Of a DNA stretch of 37,651 nucleotides, positions 10,081-21,164 are shown piece after piece; within the stretch, counting starts at the first letter, position 1; every line of letters begins with the position of its first letter. Source of the stretch: Candolleomyces eurysporus. Taxonomy: Eukaryota; Basidiomycota; Agaricomycetes; Agaricales; Psathyrellaceae. The stretch is from contig JANBPK010001540.1 of assembly GCA_027579435.1 (NCBI GenBank), positions 1 to 37,651 on the forward strand. Direction: 5' to 3'. Under the pieces are notes generated by a model. The model saw nothing but the letters and a program-made list of their open reading frames with translations. It had not been told where the DNA came from and searched no databases. The position numbers and the translations under genes are program-made.

Positions 10081-11962
10081 ATGCAAACCGCAGCCAACGC
10101 TTTTCAAAACGTATGTCCACTTCAACTATCTCCCAGCCTTCAAAAATCTCAATTCCTTGCTTGCGGTTCTGCAGTATCTCGGAAATGTGGGCACGGAAGT
10201 CCACCCGGAGTCTGAGAACGATCCTTCTGGCGCAAAAATGAAAGCTCTCGCCTGGTTCGGGAAAGAGGACGTTCGAATTGTCGACGCACCGGTTCCTGCT
10301 ATCACCGAACCTGACGATGTCATTGTCAAAGTAACTGCGAGTACGATTTGTGGCAGTGACTTGCACCTGTACGTTCGAGGCGTTGCCTTGTCTTCTAATG
10401 GCCTTCTGAATTTCGCCCAGGTATCATGGTGAAATCCTGGCGATGCAGAAGGGTGATATTTTGGGTCATGAGGTGAGGTTCCTGCGTCGACTTCCCACTG
10501 TGCACTCCCGTTGACCACTATCGGTTATAGTTCATGGGTGTTGTCGACAAAGTTGGACCCAACGTTAAGAATCTCTCTCCTGGACAGCGTGTAGTAGCTT
10601 CGTTCCAGATTGCCTGCGGAGAGTGCGAATTCTGCCAGAAGAAGCTCTCGTCCATGTGCGATCGCACCAACAACTCATCGTATGTCTCGTCGTATTCCTG
10701 ANGGGCCCCACTCAGTTGTTATCTCTTTGATAGCCTCCAACAATTCATGTATGGGACTCGCGACGCTGGGTTCTTCGGATACTCGCACATGACCGGCGGT
10801 TTCGCTGGCGGTCAAGCAGAATACGTTCGTGTTCCTAGAGGTGAGCAATCTTTCTACCAATAATCCAAGATCTCACATCAACCGTTCTGGGCTCCAGGGA
10901 ATGTCAACCTCCTGCCCATCCCGGACCATGTCCCAGACGAGCAAGCCCTATATCTTAGCGATATCTTGCCAACAAGCTACCACGCTGTAGTCGATACGGG
11001 CGTCGAAAAGGGTGACACTGTTGCAATCTGGGTACGTTGGCATGGATGGCGTTATTGAGACTATCCTCTCAACTCGAATATTCCATACAGGGACTGGGCC
11101 CAATCGGCCTGTACGCCGCCAAGTGGGCACAGATCAAAGGCGCATCCCGAGTAATCGCCATCGACCGCGTTCCATTCCGTCTTCAATTCGCTCAAGAGAA
11201 GCTCGGGATCGAAACGATCAATTTCGAGGAGCACAAGGATATCCCCAAGCGAATTCGAGAACTCGTTGGTGAGAAAGGTGTGGACGTCGCAATTGACTGT
11301 GGTACGTCCCCATTTCGTCACCACCACCCCTACTTGTCCCCGATGTTTGGTCATTAATTCTATTCGATCCAGGCTCTTTCCATGAACCCAAAACACTGGC
11401 CCACAAGGTCCAGAAGTTCCTCATGCTGGAGACGGACGTGCCCGAAACTCTGAATGAGATGCTGTTGTCGGTTCGGAAGATGGGACGGTGTGGTATCATC
11501 GCAGCATATGCAGGGTTTGCAAATGGAGTGAACGTGGGTGCCTTGATGGAGAAGGGTGTGAGGTTCGTCCCGTTCCTGTCATTTTACCGTATCCTCCTGA
11601 CCCATTCTGTAGGCTTATTGGTAACGGTCAAGCACCTGTTCATCTCTACTGGAAGGAAATCTTGGAGGAATTCATTCTCTCTGGGGCGTTTGATCCGACT
11701 TTGTAGGTTCCAGTTTCCTATCGAGATTTTTATTGTTTCTGACCCGTCGGTGACTCTTTTTAGCGTCCTCACCCACCGTGTGCCTCTCGAGGACATGCCT
11801 GCGCTTTACAAGGCTTTCGATGAGCGAGTACCCGGGCTGGAGAAAGTCATCGTAGACACAAAGTTCTCTAAAGAATTCGGGAAACGCGGGAAAGGTTGTC
11901 CACCACTTTCGAGAGTCGGGGATTGGAAGACGGGTACCGCAAAGCCCCAAGGAGTCAATTNA
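10081..11962 (+). CDS. zinc-dependent medium-chain dehydrogenase, formaldehyde-dehydrogenase-like
   Basis: Ten exons: 10081-10110, 10175-10368, 10421-10472, 10531-10679, 10734-10840, 10898-11031, 11091-11301, 11373-11562, 11613-11702, 11764-11962; about 451 residues. A GroES-like domain carries the catalytic zinc ligands C69 (TICGSD), H91 and E92 (GHE). The structural zinc site has four cysteines in CGECEFCQ...C (121, 124, 127, 135). The Rossmann fold shows [15 protein letters not shown]. Segments such as [20 protein letters not shown] and [10 protein letters not shown] place it with glutathione-independent formaldehyde-dehydrogenase-like enzymes, so oxidation of an alcohol or aldehyde with NAD(P)+ is expected; the substrate is inferred. 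An upstream in-frame exon adds about 31 residues before the conserved M32 (position 10238), which is the alternative start. The stop codon is T-N-A at 11960-11962, so N11961 must be A or G. Confidence 0.9.
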
Positions 11963-13201
11963 AAAAGTCGCGGAGTGCCGCGAGTAGGTTGAAAATTGAA
12001 CGTGTATTATAGTTGTACTTGACTCTTCTCAGAATTTTTATCCCCCCTTGGTTTCGAGCATGTATAGTTGTTTCCTGACTCATTGGCTGAAACGTTTGCA
12101 ACCACTGGGTTACGCGGAAAGCATCGGGTGGCATCATAGGAGGTCAGACCACGCACCGTCAAGTGTCGTGGACCTGTCGGGGAAGAGCCCTACCGAAGCG
12201 ATCGGAGTCCACTACATCGCTGTACGCGGACGCGAAAGCTGTACGAAATGCAGGAAGATTTTTCCAAGCAAGGGACGGCTGCCCTCCCGCTGTGGCGCTG
12301 AGTGCGCCCCGCACCGACTCTGCCGACGTGGGGCCGGCAAGTATGGTAGTCGTTTCAACTAAATAGGATGCAGGTAATAGAGATAAATTCTCATCTGCGG
12401 TGGTAAAATGGCGAGCGCTTAGAAGTCGCCCGTCGTAGGACGCTGACGCCTACAGCCTGCCTTTGTCTGATGCAATCAATACTAAACTTCATCATTCCGT
12501 AATGGAGGCCTCGGAAGTCGCAGGCGTCCACGACGACTTGGGAGCTCAAACTAAAGGTAAGCCACCAGAGCTTCGATTGAAAGCGAGCATTCTTGAACGT
12601 ACGAATACCAACTCGGGATTTGGCTGTTTGGACACCCTGACCTGAGTTTCCGCAGCCGCAGTTAACAGCTTTGCCAACCATACTCATCTTTGCCACATGA
12701 AACGAAGGTTTGAGTGACGATGAAATTCCGACCACAATCGGCCTTTCTGAACCCACTTTTGAGACCAGTTGCCAACCCATCTCGGGTTACCCAATTAAAT
12801 CTCGGGAATGTGAGCGTACATGCGTCGGTCTATCTAACCGTCCGTTTGAGGTACAGGCCCGCACTTTCAGCTGCTTGTTTGATTGACGAATAACGGAAGT
12901 CGAACGGACGACCCTAGTGACAGCAGCCCCGCAGTTAGGTAAAGCAGTCAGTTTGACATCCCAAACTATTAGGCGCTACCTCATGCAGCGTTGATAGAAA
13001 CACGACCATGCGTTCTATCTCGATAGGAGAACCCCTGCGGGAGGACTGTGCTGTATAAAATGTGCCAATATTCAAACTATTCTGCACTACAAACCCCCAG
13101 ACATCTCCAGCAGACGGCGGTCTACCACAACCACTTCCTCTTCACCGAGCAACTTGAGCCAACCTACTCAACACACCACCAATAAATTTGTCCAACCTAT
13201 C
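11963..13201. other. intergenic region with no supported gene
   Basis: Open frames of 60-129 codons on both strands (for example 12048-12362 and 12391-12780) overlap one another and match no known family. The last 150 bases are the promoter and 5' untranslated region of the gene starting at 13202. Confidence 0.5.
13054..13060 (+). promoter_or_regulatory. TATA box
   Basis: TATAAAA lies about 142 bases upstream of the ATG at 13202 and is followed by a C/A-rich leader. The spacing fits a fungal core promoter with a leader of about 110 bases. Confidence 0.5.
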
Positions 13202-13831
13202 ATGTCGCTTTTCAACAACCCCTTCAGCGGCTGGGCGAATGCTCCAGCCATGGGCGAATCTGCATCCCAGACGCATGGCTCAGCGACTGGCACGCAGTCT
13301 TTTCTGCGATTCCGCTTTATCCACCCAGCCGCGGAGTCGGACCCATCCACCCTCGCACCTCTCGACATCCTCAACTGCACGCTCCTGGANCCCCACTCCC
13401 GCAGGCACTTCGTCATCAGTACGAGCTTGCCAAAGCCTGAAGGCAGATTGATCCCTGTGCCAATGACATACATCCAAGCCCAGGACGCGCAGCGAACTGT
13501 CGTTGGATCCGTCGAATGGCAGAGCCCGTACCCGAACGTCGCGTCCAGCGTTCTGCCAAGGCAGGCCCTGCCCGCGTTCTTGCAGACGCTGTCCCCGTCT
13601 ACGGTGTCTTTCGCGCTGCAGGGACGCCCCTACGCCTGGCTCAAGGATGACAGCACGGGGGACCTCTGCTGCTACGACACGGCTTCGAGCCCGCAGAAGA
13701 ACATGGCCGTCTTGAGCAAGGAGCACAGTGGGGCGATGTTGTTGAGCGTTGCTCCGGATGTCTTGCAGGGCGGTTTGCTGGATTCTTTGGTCCTCACCAT
13801 CGTGCTGATCTTGTCCGGCAAAGCTAATTAG
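13202..13831 (+). CDS. DUF6593-like protein of unknown function
   Basis: A single-exon gene of 209 residues starting MSLFNNPFSGWANAP. The frame is also open back to a TTG at 13154, but ATG 13202 is the first real start. The body reads as a beta-rich domain: a segment around LDILNCTLL, a middle segment with VVGSVEWQSP, then RPYAWLKDD, and the final hydrophobic strand LLDSLVLTIVLIL. This order (variable N-terminus, Y-x-W-K core, hydrophobic end) resembles the DUF6593 family, which is abundant in mushrooms and has no known function. No signal peptide is seen. N13390 falls in a codon but does not break the frame. Family assignment is from memory of its pattern. Confidence 0.6.
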   Translation: MSLFNNPFSGWANAPAMGESASQTHGSATGTQSFLRFRFIHPAAESDPSTLAPLDILNCTLLXPHSRRHFVISTSLPKPEGRLIPVPMTYIQAQDAQRTVVGSVEWQSPYPNVASSVLPRQALPAFLQTLSPSTVSFALQGRPYAWLKDDSTGDLCCYDTASSPQKNMAVLSKEHSGAMLLSVAPDVLQGGLLDSLVLTIVLILSGKAN

Positions 13832-14382
13832 TGCTTAGGATGAGTATCTCCCTTAGCATGTTCAGCTATGCAGGTTCTATGGCTTGAGTTGCCCGAGCTC
13901 TTATTTATTTGTGTTCCCTGGAATTTCTCTTAAGTTTCCAACGATTATTTATTCACCTTTTCTCCACTTTATAACAGCTTCCAAGTTTCCCAGTAGAGCT
14001 AAACTACTAGCACACTCTTTTGTTTTTCCTAAATATGTCTACCTTGTTATCTGTAAATTTTCGGTTACTACCATCATTGAGCGGCTACTCCAAACAGGAG
14101 AAGTTGGGGAGAAATCCGGCCGTCTAAAGGTAATGTATATTCTGCACTTGCGATTAAACACCTTAGCGGCTTTGAAAGGTCTGTAAATCGAGAAATCACC
14201 TGACTTGAACCAGTCTTCCCCTAAAAGCACACCTAGGCGCGCAGGGCTCCACGGGTCGGCGCTTGGCAGTCGGCGGCGCGGGCGGGCCCGCCGCTCCGAG
14301 GAAACCGCGAGCGCCCACGCGGCTACGCCGAGTGCAATCTCCGACCACCACCATCTCTTTGGCCAGATCCTAGAGCCAGGCG
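13832..14382. other. intergenic region, GC-rich before MDP-1
   Basis: No gene is seen. Bases 13880-14050 are T-rich, then 14235-14340 is strongly GC-rich with a gcgggcccgc palindrome around 14282-14291. This lies immediately upstream of the phosphatase start and may be its promoter or leader. Confidence 0.4.
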
Positions 14383-15377
14383 ATGTCCAAAGCGCGGCTC
14401 CCCAAGCTCATCGCTTTCGATCTGGAGTATGTCGAGATGGGTCACTACACGCGCAAACTTGCCAGCTAATCGTTTCTCTTACCTCCCGCGCAGCTATACC
14501 CTCTGGGACCTATGGATTGATACCCATGTTACAGGTACATCCATACTTTGGCTGTTTTCAGCGCCCGTGCAAACAGTGCCTTACTGAGCTGCTATATAGG
14601 TCCCTTGCACAGAAATGGGCAGGCGATAAACGAGGTACTCGACAGGAATGTCCTGGTTCAATGCATAGCGCATGCCAACTACTGATTTTCTGGTTGTCGT
14701 ATAGGCACAACGAGCCCATATCCTTCTACAAGGACGTACCCGAGATCCTACATAAGATCGGGGAATGGAAGATAGACGACGCTCCGGACGGGTCAGACGG
14801 CAAGATACTCATCGCAGCTTGCTCTCGAACTGATGCACCCAGATTGTAAGCAACGATCAAGACGATCGTCACCAGCGCTTGGACTGACACTGCTAGCACG
14901 TAGAGCCAACCAGTGCCTCAATCTCTTGCTGGTGCCTCCGTCGGCCAGCCAGTCGAGGGGGCTACCGGCTGCTGCCATCACCTTCTTTGATGAACTGGAA
15001 ATATATCCTGGTGAGCGTCGAGTCCTCGAGGCGCCTGGAAATACCTGACGCTGGTTTTCCAATTTTATCCAGGCTCCAAGCTCACCCATTTCAGACGTCT
15101 AAACCAAAAGACGGGGATAGATTACGAGGATATGGTTAGTTGCTCTTCGTTCTCATAAAAATTGCTCCTTAGATGGATGGATTGGTAGCTGTTTTTTGAC
15201 GATGAGCACAGAAATGGGGAAGTAGAGAAGTTAGGTGAGTGATGGTACTTGACAACGTTGGAATCCGAATCCACTGAACTATCCTCCTCAGGAGTGACTT
15301 TTATACACGTTCCCTCGGGTTTAACGCGGAAGGCGTTTGAGGATGGAATAGATCATTGGAGGAAGAAGTCATCATAG
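14383..15377 (+). CDS. MDP1: magnesium-dependent phosphatase-1 (HAD superfamily)
   Basis: Exons: 14383-14426, 14494-14534, 14600-about 14635, about 14717-14845, 14904-15010, 15073-15134, 15189-15234, 15292-15377; about 180 residues. MDP-1 is a small cytosolic HAD phosphatase, reported to act on tyrosine phosphate and on glycated proteins. The HAD motif I is FDLDYTLW, with nucleophile D13 and acid/base D15. Next come WIDTHVTGPLH, ISFYKDVPEIL, motif II in IAACSRTDAP, then EIYPGSKLTHFRRLNQKTG and the metal-binding FFDDEHRN, then LGVTFIHVPSG. The order and length fit the family. The only uncertain junction is between exons 3 and 4: the TAG acceptor at about 14706 gives the wrong phase, while AACGAG-CCC gives the right frame with a weak GAG acceptor. 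All other phases match. Confidence 0.87.
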
Positions 15378-15849
15378 AATGTCGATTTCCTTCTAGGTAC
15401 GGAGTGACTTGCCCGGTTAATCATTACGAACATCTTTTCAAGAGCGTTTCAACCCTAGTGTTATTGATTGCATTTCTAAATCTCTCATTGACGTTTCTGG
15501 ATAAGGATCGTGCAACTCGTAAAGCGACACATGGCTTTGATCGAATTGTGAATATCTGAGACGTCGCTCGGTTTCCATCGTCTTCGTCATGGCAATGTCT
15601 CAAGTTCGAGGTATAGCTGGCCTGGGGTACTGCGCATGTCGGCACCGAGAACCTCTGCCATCCGGAATTTGGAAGGCAACCAACGTACCCCTGGTTGAAT
15701 TTCGAAGAGGACGGCCCCCAAAAAAGATTACTCGTGACAAAATCTCGTCCAGTCCTAGTGTATCCAGCTTCCGAGCCTTTGTCCCCACCTCGTAAGTGCC
15801 TGTGACTTCTATTAGATCCATCTAATAACCATAACCCATGCTTTCACAG
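15378..15849. other. region with possible upstream exon(s) of the Cys-rich tail
   Basis: An open frame (15589-15795) ends at a consensus GTAAGT donor, but its phase does not fit the acceptor at 15849. No known domain is seen in it. I could not build a full gene model here. Confidence 0.3.
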
Positions 15850-15975
15850 ATAGCCGCAACCCCCATCATACCTTCGGCTCCTCAGGTCGTCTATGTCCAG
15901 CAACCAGCGCTAGTGGCTAATCCGAAGGATGATAGTTGTGGTGCTTGCTGTTGCGCATCATGGTATATGCTTTAG
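15850..15975 (+). CDS. terminal exon of a possible small Cys-rich protein
   Basis: After a TTTCACAG acceptor, 41 codons read in one frame to a TAG. The tail has APQVVYVQQPALV followed by DDSCGACCCASWYML. A Pro/Gln/Tyr-rich stretch followed by a C-terminal CGACCC cluster resembles small fungal proteins with a CYSTM-like or palmitoylated cysteine-rich end, which would attach to membranes. The upstream exon could not be found with matching phase: the obvious GTAAGT donor near 15790 works in phase 0 only in a frame with a stop about 40 bases earlier. The exon may be real with an unusual upstream structure, or a chance frame. Confidence 0.35.
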   Translation: MAATPIIPSAPQVVYVQQPALVANPKDDSCGACCCASWYML

Positions 15976-16676
15976 AGGTGGTCCGACTCCAGCGCTGGCC
16001 GTAACTCCTGTTATAGCCTTACGGGATTGCTTGTTGGATTGTTCTGCTGGCCATGGGTTCTATGTTTTTAATATCAACGCCTGGCCGGATTTCACCGCCA
16101 GTGTATTTATGTTTCAAGCGATCTGTTCGCCTGATCTGTCTGTACTATTAATGATTCAAAGTCACTCTTTGACCTCTCGAGCCTTGAGCGCGTCAAAAAT
16201 TTCTCAAGAAGGCTTGAATTGACCGTGATAAGGGAAAGACCATCAGGCTTGAGCATCTTTTTCCGTTGCGGTGGCATTTGGGCTGTTAGCCTTTGCCTGT
16301 TCCTGCCTCGCCTTACATACCCGCAATGCAGTTTGCTGGTTTCCATGGAAAGGCGATGACGGCATGTGGCCGGCAACTATTTGCGCTAATGGTATCCCCG
16401 AATGTCGCTCGGAGATTGTTCCCCGGCATGGGCCAAGGCCCAAATCGCCCTTGCACCTCTTTTGCTCCACTATTTCTACCTTGATCTCGTTGTGGACGGA
16501 CGTGGCAGCCGCCCTCCTTTCTCCCGGCCTGGGTCTCGTATTTTTCAGTTTCTTTAATGCTCCTCTCCGAAGCTTGACGCCAACCAAGTACGTAAATCGT
16601 GACGCCGTCCTGACCCGCTGCTCAACGTGCCGGTCGTCCAGCATCGTCGTTTCTTAGACTTCAGACACCGGCCACG
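15976..16676. other. intergenic/promoter region of the first GT15 gene
   Basis: Overlapping open frames on both strands (16243-16644 minus, 16271-16657 plus) have no recognisable domain. The plus frame begins with a hydrophobic stretch but lacks an ATG. The last 100 bases before 16677 are C/T-rich, as is common in fungal leaders. Confidence 0.45.
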
Positions 16677-18132
16677 ATGAATCGTGTTGCCCGCTACGTT
16701 ATTGCTGCCCTCGCCGTCCTCGTTTCTCTCCACTACCTCCTTTCTTTCACGCACGAGGGTTACGGCAAAGCAACGTCTCTATCGGGCATTAAGAAGACGT
16801 TCCTTCCACCGAAAGCCTCAACCCAGGACGACCTCGACGCGCTCTACAAAGCTGGTCATTTGCCGAATGCAACTCTCTCCGTTCAATCCAAAGCCAACGC
16901 CACCTTCGTTATTCTGTGCCGGAACAACGACCTGTCGTCAATCGTGTCCAGCGTTCGGGAGATAGAAGACCGATTCAACCGGAACCACGGATATCCCTAT
17001 GTCTTCCTGAATGAGGAGCCCTTCACAGACGAGTTCAAGAAGCGGCTCAGCGTGCTGACCGCTGCTCCTATGGAGTTTGGTGTCATCCCGCACGATCACT
17101 GGTTCCAACCGGATTCGATTGACGAGGAGAAGGCAAAGGCCGGTAGAGAGAAGATGGTCAAGAACAACATTATCTATGGAGGCAGCGTGTCCTACCGCAA
17201 CATGTGTCGATTCAACTCTGGGTTCTTCTTCCGCCATCCCCTCATGCTCAAGTATCGGTGGTATTGGAGGATCGAACCGGGTGTGCACTTCCACTGCAAC
17301 CTAAATCAGGATCCCTTCATGTACATGGAGCAGAATAACAAGACCTATGGTAAGCTCATGGCCACTGCCCCGAATCCACATCCATCTCTGACTTCGTCGC
17401 ATCAAGGCTTCACCATCACGATGTACGAGTACGAGGCAACGATTCCAACGATGTGGGGCCATGTAAAGGGTACGTGGATGATATTTATAATGAGATCATG
17501 GACGTTATCGACGACTCCTAACACGCCCCGACAGAGTTCATGAAACGCCATCCCGAGTACATCGCCGAAGATAACGCCTTTGGATTTATGTCTCCTGATG
17601 GAGATAAATACAACCTCTGCCACTGTAAGTCGTTCAAACGACCGTCGCTCGTACTGCGCTCACTCTCGCTCAGTCTGGTCCAACTTTGAAATCGCCGATA
17701 TGGACTTCTGGCGCGGCCCAGCTTACACCGCCTTCTTCGAGTATCTAGACTCTCAGGGAGGGTTCTATTACGAGGTATGCGGTCTACCCGCGCTCTACGG
17801 ATGTCAACAACCGACAATGACTAACTACCTTTGATACAGCGATGGGGTGACGCACCCGTCCACAGCATCGCTGCTGCCATCTTCCTCAACCGCCATCAAA
17901 TCCACTTTTTCGACGAGATTGGATACGAACATAACCCATACACACACTGTCCAAAGCTGGGTGACAACTGGGTGAACGGGAGATGTTCTTGCGATCAAAA
18001 GAGGAGTTTCGGTGGGTCTTTCATCACGTCATGGACGCTGGCTTGACGTTAACCTTTTTGGAAATCACAGACTATGACGGATACTCGTGCATGAGCAAGT
18101 GGGACAAGTTTATGGGTCTGCCGAGCAGCTGA
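16677..18132 (+). CDS. GT15 alpha-1,2-mannosyltransferase (Kre2/Mnt1 family), copy 1
   Basis: Six exons: 16677-17349, 17407-17469, 17535-17624, 17674-17774, 17840-18011, 18071-18132; 386 residues. It is a type II Golgi membrane enzyme expected to add alpha-1,2-mannose from GDP-mannose to O- and N-linked glycans. A short cytosolic end is followed by a membrane anchor (about residues 6-24), a stem, then the catalytic domain from about residue 73. Family words in order are NATFVILCRN, REIEDRFN, YPYVFLN, YRNMCRFNSGFFF, YWRIEPGVHFHC, YNLCHFWSNFEIADMDFW, GGFYYERWGDAPVHSIA and FFDEIGYEHNPYTHCP. N-x-T sites occur at residues 64, 74 and 221. All exon phases agree. The second GT15 gene lies 1.16 kb downstream in the same orientation. 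This copy has one large first exon where copy 2 has seven. Confidence 0.95.
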
Positions 18133-19291
18133 TCGTGCAGCAATTTGAACGGAATCGCTCGCAATTGCTTTGACCCCTGGTTCCTGACTATGCCAATCAA
18201 AACAAACCATCACACGGATTTGATCTTGATGATCATGACGACATTCCAAAGAAGTGCCGATTTTTCAATTGACTTTTTTCCATGTCGGATGTCGGACGTG
18301 CTGGACGAATTGCTAGATCTATGTATTGTATTTCATCGTAGAAGTTCCTTCTAAAGGCTTGATCGCTTGCTTGTCTAGTGCTTTGCTCCTTTATTTGAAG
18401 CTTTCATCTCTTACCTCCTACCCTACTTTCTTCGAGTCACCCCACCATAGAAGCTACTCAGTAATTGTCGCACTGTATCGAACAGATTAGACACCATCTC
18501 AATCTAAGCAAGTTTCCAGATATTTAATTATGGTAACGTCTCCCACCTTCCGAATTTCATTGGAGAGTTTCGGAGTGGATTGGTTTAGGTATTGACAGGG
18601 ACGATGTATTCGCTTCCAACCATGGCCAAGGTTTGGCCAAGGTAGTCAATTTGGTTGCCTATTTCGTGCGGAGTCACTCGCAAAGTATTACACAACACAG
18701 ATTTTTGTCAAGACTCGAGTCTAAGAGCCCGAGCAGTGGGAGCTTCCTAGGCAAGAAGACATCACGCAGTAGACACACCACTCTCTGCCCGCGATTCTCG
18801 CACCGGTCGGGCTTCCTCTGCGTATTTTTGGGTTCACTACGAATATGTGTAGACTATGTTTGAGAAATTCCGGAGACCTTTCACACTTTCGAAGCTCTTA
18901 ACGCTCGCCCGCCGGGTGTCGCAAAAACGCCGGGCNGGGGGAAGCGCGCCGATATGTTGTCGGCTCCGAGCTCGTTGCCACCAGCTCCTTCTCGAGGTTC
19001 TTTACGCAGTCCGAATTTTATCCCTGGACAACTTGGAAAACAAAGTCTCACAATATGTCTCGATAGCTGACTTCTTACCAACATTAGACTGTGGAAACCC
19101 TCAGATAGGCGTTTGTGGCCGTTCTCGAGGTATCGTCGGAAATGTTGTGCTGCGTGATTGGAACTCGTGCCTCCATCTTCTCAATGAATTCTCATGGAGC
19201 ACGAAGAAGTCTTATAATGGACGGAGCCGAGGAACCTGGGCGATAACGCTCCCTTGGCACTCGCCCTCGTCTCCTGGAGATGGCCCCACTC
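18133..19291. other. spacer between the tandem GT15 genes
   Basis: It holds the 3' region of copy 1 and the promoter of copy 2. An open frame at 18856-19398 crosses N18936 and overlaps the start of copy 2 in another frame; it matches nothing. I see no remnant of a third GT15 copy. Confidence 0.5.
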
Positions 19292-21164
19292 ATGTCGAGC
19301 TCCTCGTTACCAAGAGGCTCCAAAATCTTGGCCGGGCTCGCTGGTATCCTTGTACGTCTATCACTTTCTCCTTCAGGTGCGGAAACGGAAAGGGTTAACT
19401 CGAAAATTCTCAGCTCTGTCTAGGCTACTTATCTATCTTTCAACCCAACCGATTCGAACGTGAATGGAGTATAGACGTCCTTGGGGGCCATAAGTCTCAT
19501 GAAGGTATTTTAAGCCCTTCGTCCCCGTCAATATTTCCTGAAGCTCGGCCGCACATTGCACCAAACTCATTGACTGGACTGGAATCGCACACGACTATAG
19601 GATCCACTCCCTATACCCACGAATTGGCCCCAGGGCGCCGGGCGAACGCCTCGTTCGTGATCCTGGCCCGCAACTCAGATCTTGCAGGGACTGTGAGAAG
19701 TATACGGGAGATTGAAGACAGATTCAATCGTCGCTATCGCTACCCATATGTGTTCCTCAACGACCAACCGTTTGACGACAAGTTCAAGGAGTACGTGGGC
19801 GCAGGGCTTTCTATCCTTTGATTAAAGCGTCATTTATCTTTGACAGACACATATCTCTGCTGACGGATGCGAAGGTCGAGTTTGGTGTGGTGCCCAAGGA
19901 CCATTGGAACCAGCCTGACTGGGTCGACGAGCCAACTGCAGAGGCATGGAGAGACTGGATGGTAGGAGAGGGCATCATTTACGGGGGTACGTTCCTGTTT
20001 ATCACGGTCAATTTTGGGATACCTTCTAACGAATCGCTATTATTAGAGAGTGTATCGTGAGTCCTCCACACTCTATATTTCTAGAGTATTATTGTGAATT
20101 TCTTGAAGATATCGGAACATGTGCCGCTTCAACTCCGGAGTAAGTCATATCTTTGAACGCGAGAACATGCTCCATTGAATACACATTGCATAGTTCTTCT
20201 TCCACCATCCTTTGATGCAGAAGTACCGTTGGTATTGGCGTGTCGAGTGCGTTGTGATAAGCGCGGATTTGACATTGAAACACTGAGACTGAAAGCTTCC
20301 TAGGCCGGATGTTCACTTCCACTGCGACATCGACTATGACCCGTTTATTTATATGGAGGAGAACGACAAGACATACGGTGGGAGCACAGTTTCACGGGCT
20401 CCGAGATATCCGTCTCACACTCAGACCTAAGGCTTCACGATTTCGCTCCTCGAGTTCCCCGAAACGATTAGGACCCTGTGGGACGCCGTACGAGGTGAAC
20501 AGTCTCACTCCGGTTTCCACCTGCTTTCTGATTAACTCGTGAACCAGAATTTACCAATAAATACCCCCACTTCGTCCCCCAGGACAACTCTTTAAACTTT
20601 ATTTCGGACGATGGTGGATACACCTACAATATGTGCCACTGTGAGTCCTCCTTTTCTCCGTGCACAACGTTATCTGACTCGCAGCCATGTGCAGTTTGGA
20701 GCAACTTCGAAATCGCCGACATGGACTTCTGGAGAGGACCTGCATATCAGGCATTCTTCCAATACCTAGACACCAAGGGCGGCTTCTATTATGAGGTGCG
20801 TCCTTTTTCCCTGTTAAAAATCGGCCAGAATTGTCGCTCACATCTCGCGATTAGCGTTGGGGAGACGCACCCGTTCACAGCATCGCGGCCGCCCTATTTC
20901 TGCCTAAGGACAAATTACACTTCTTCGACGAGATAGGATACGAACATCCGCCTTACACCCACTGTCCGAAGAACGGAAACAACTGGAAGAAGGGTCGATG
21001 CACATGTGATCCTGACGAAGCTTTCGGTGCGTGGTAGTCTTGCACTCTGGCAAGCGATGATGACATATTGAATATACATCCTAGATGGCACGGAAGGCTC
21101 TTGCCTGGGGCGATGGGAGTCTTTCATGAATGGGTCGATCTACGAACAGCCTTCGCAGGAATGA
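19292..21164 (+). CDS. GT15 alpha-1,2-mannosyltransferase (Kre2/Mnt1 family), copy 2
   Basis: Twelve exons: 19292-19351, 19414-19790, 19847-19986, 20047-20056, 20109-20139, 20194-20246, 20304-20377, 20432-20494, 20548-20640, 20695-20795, 20855-21026, 21085-21164; 417 residues. The first exon gives MSSSSLPRGSKILAGLAGIL and the next continues the membrane anchor (LCLGYLSIF), so it is a type II Golgi protein like copy 1. Catalytic-domain words include NASFVILARN, YRNMCRFNSG, YWRVEPDVHFHCDID, YNMCHFWSNFEIADMDFW, RWGDAPVHSIAAALF and FFDEIGYEHPPYTHCP. All phases join. Exon 4 is only 10 nt. The last five introns share position and phase with copy 1; six upstream ones do not exist there. The C-terminus ends in a different tail (FMNGSIYEQPSQE). 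It is a diverged tandem paralogue, so the two may differ in acceptor. Confidence 0.93.

Noticed and set aside
14205..14849. 214-codon open frame on the plus strand
   Set aside because: Only its last part (ISFYKDVPEIL onward) is coding, as an exon of MDP-1. The upstream part reads through introns and GC-rich leader.
16271..16657. Open frame with a signal-peptide-like hydrophobic start
   Set aside because: It has no ATG, overlaps a frame of equal length on the other strand, and lies in the GT15 leader region.
18856..19398. 180-codon open frame overlapping the start of GT15 copy 2
   Set aside because: It is out of frame with the supported GT15 first exon, crosses an N and matches no family.
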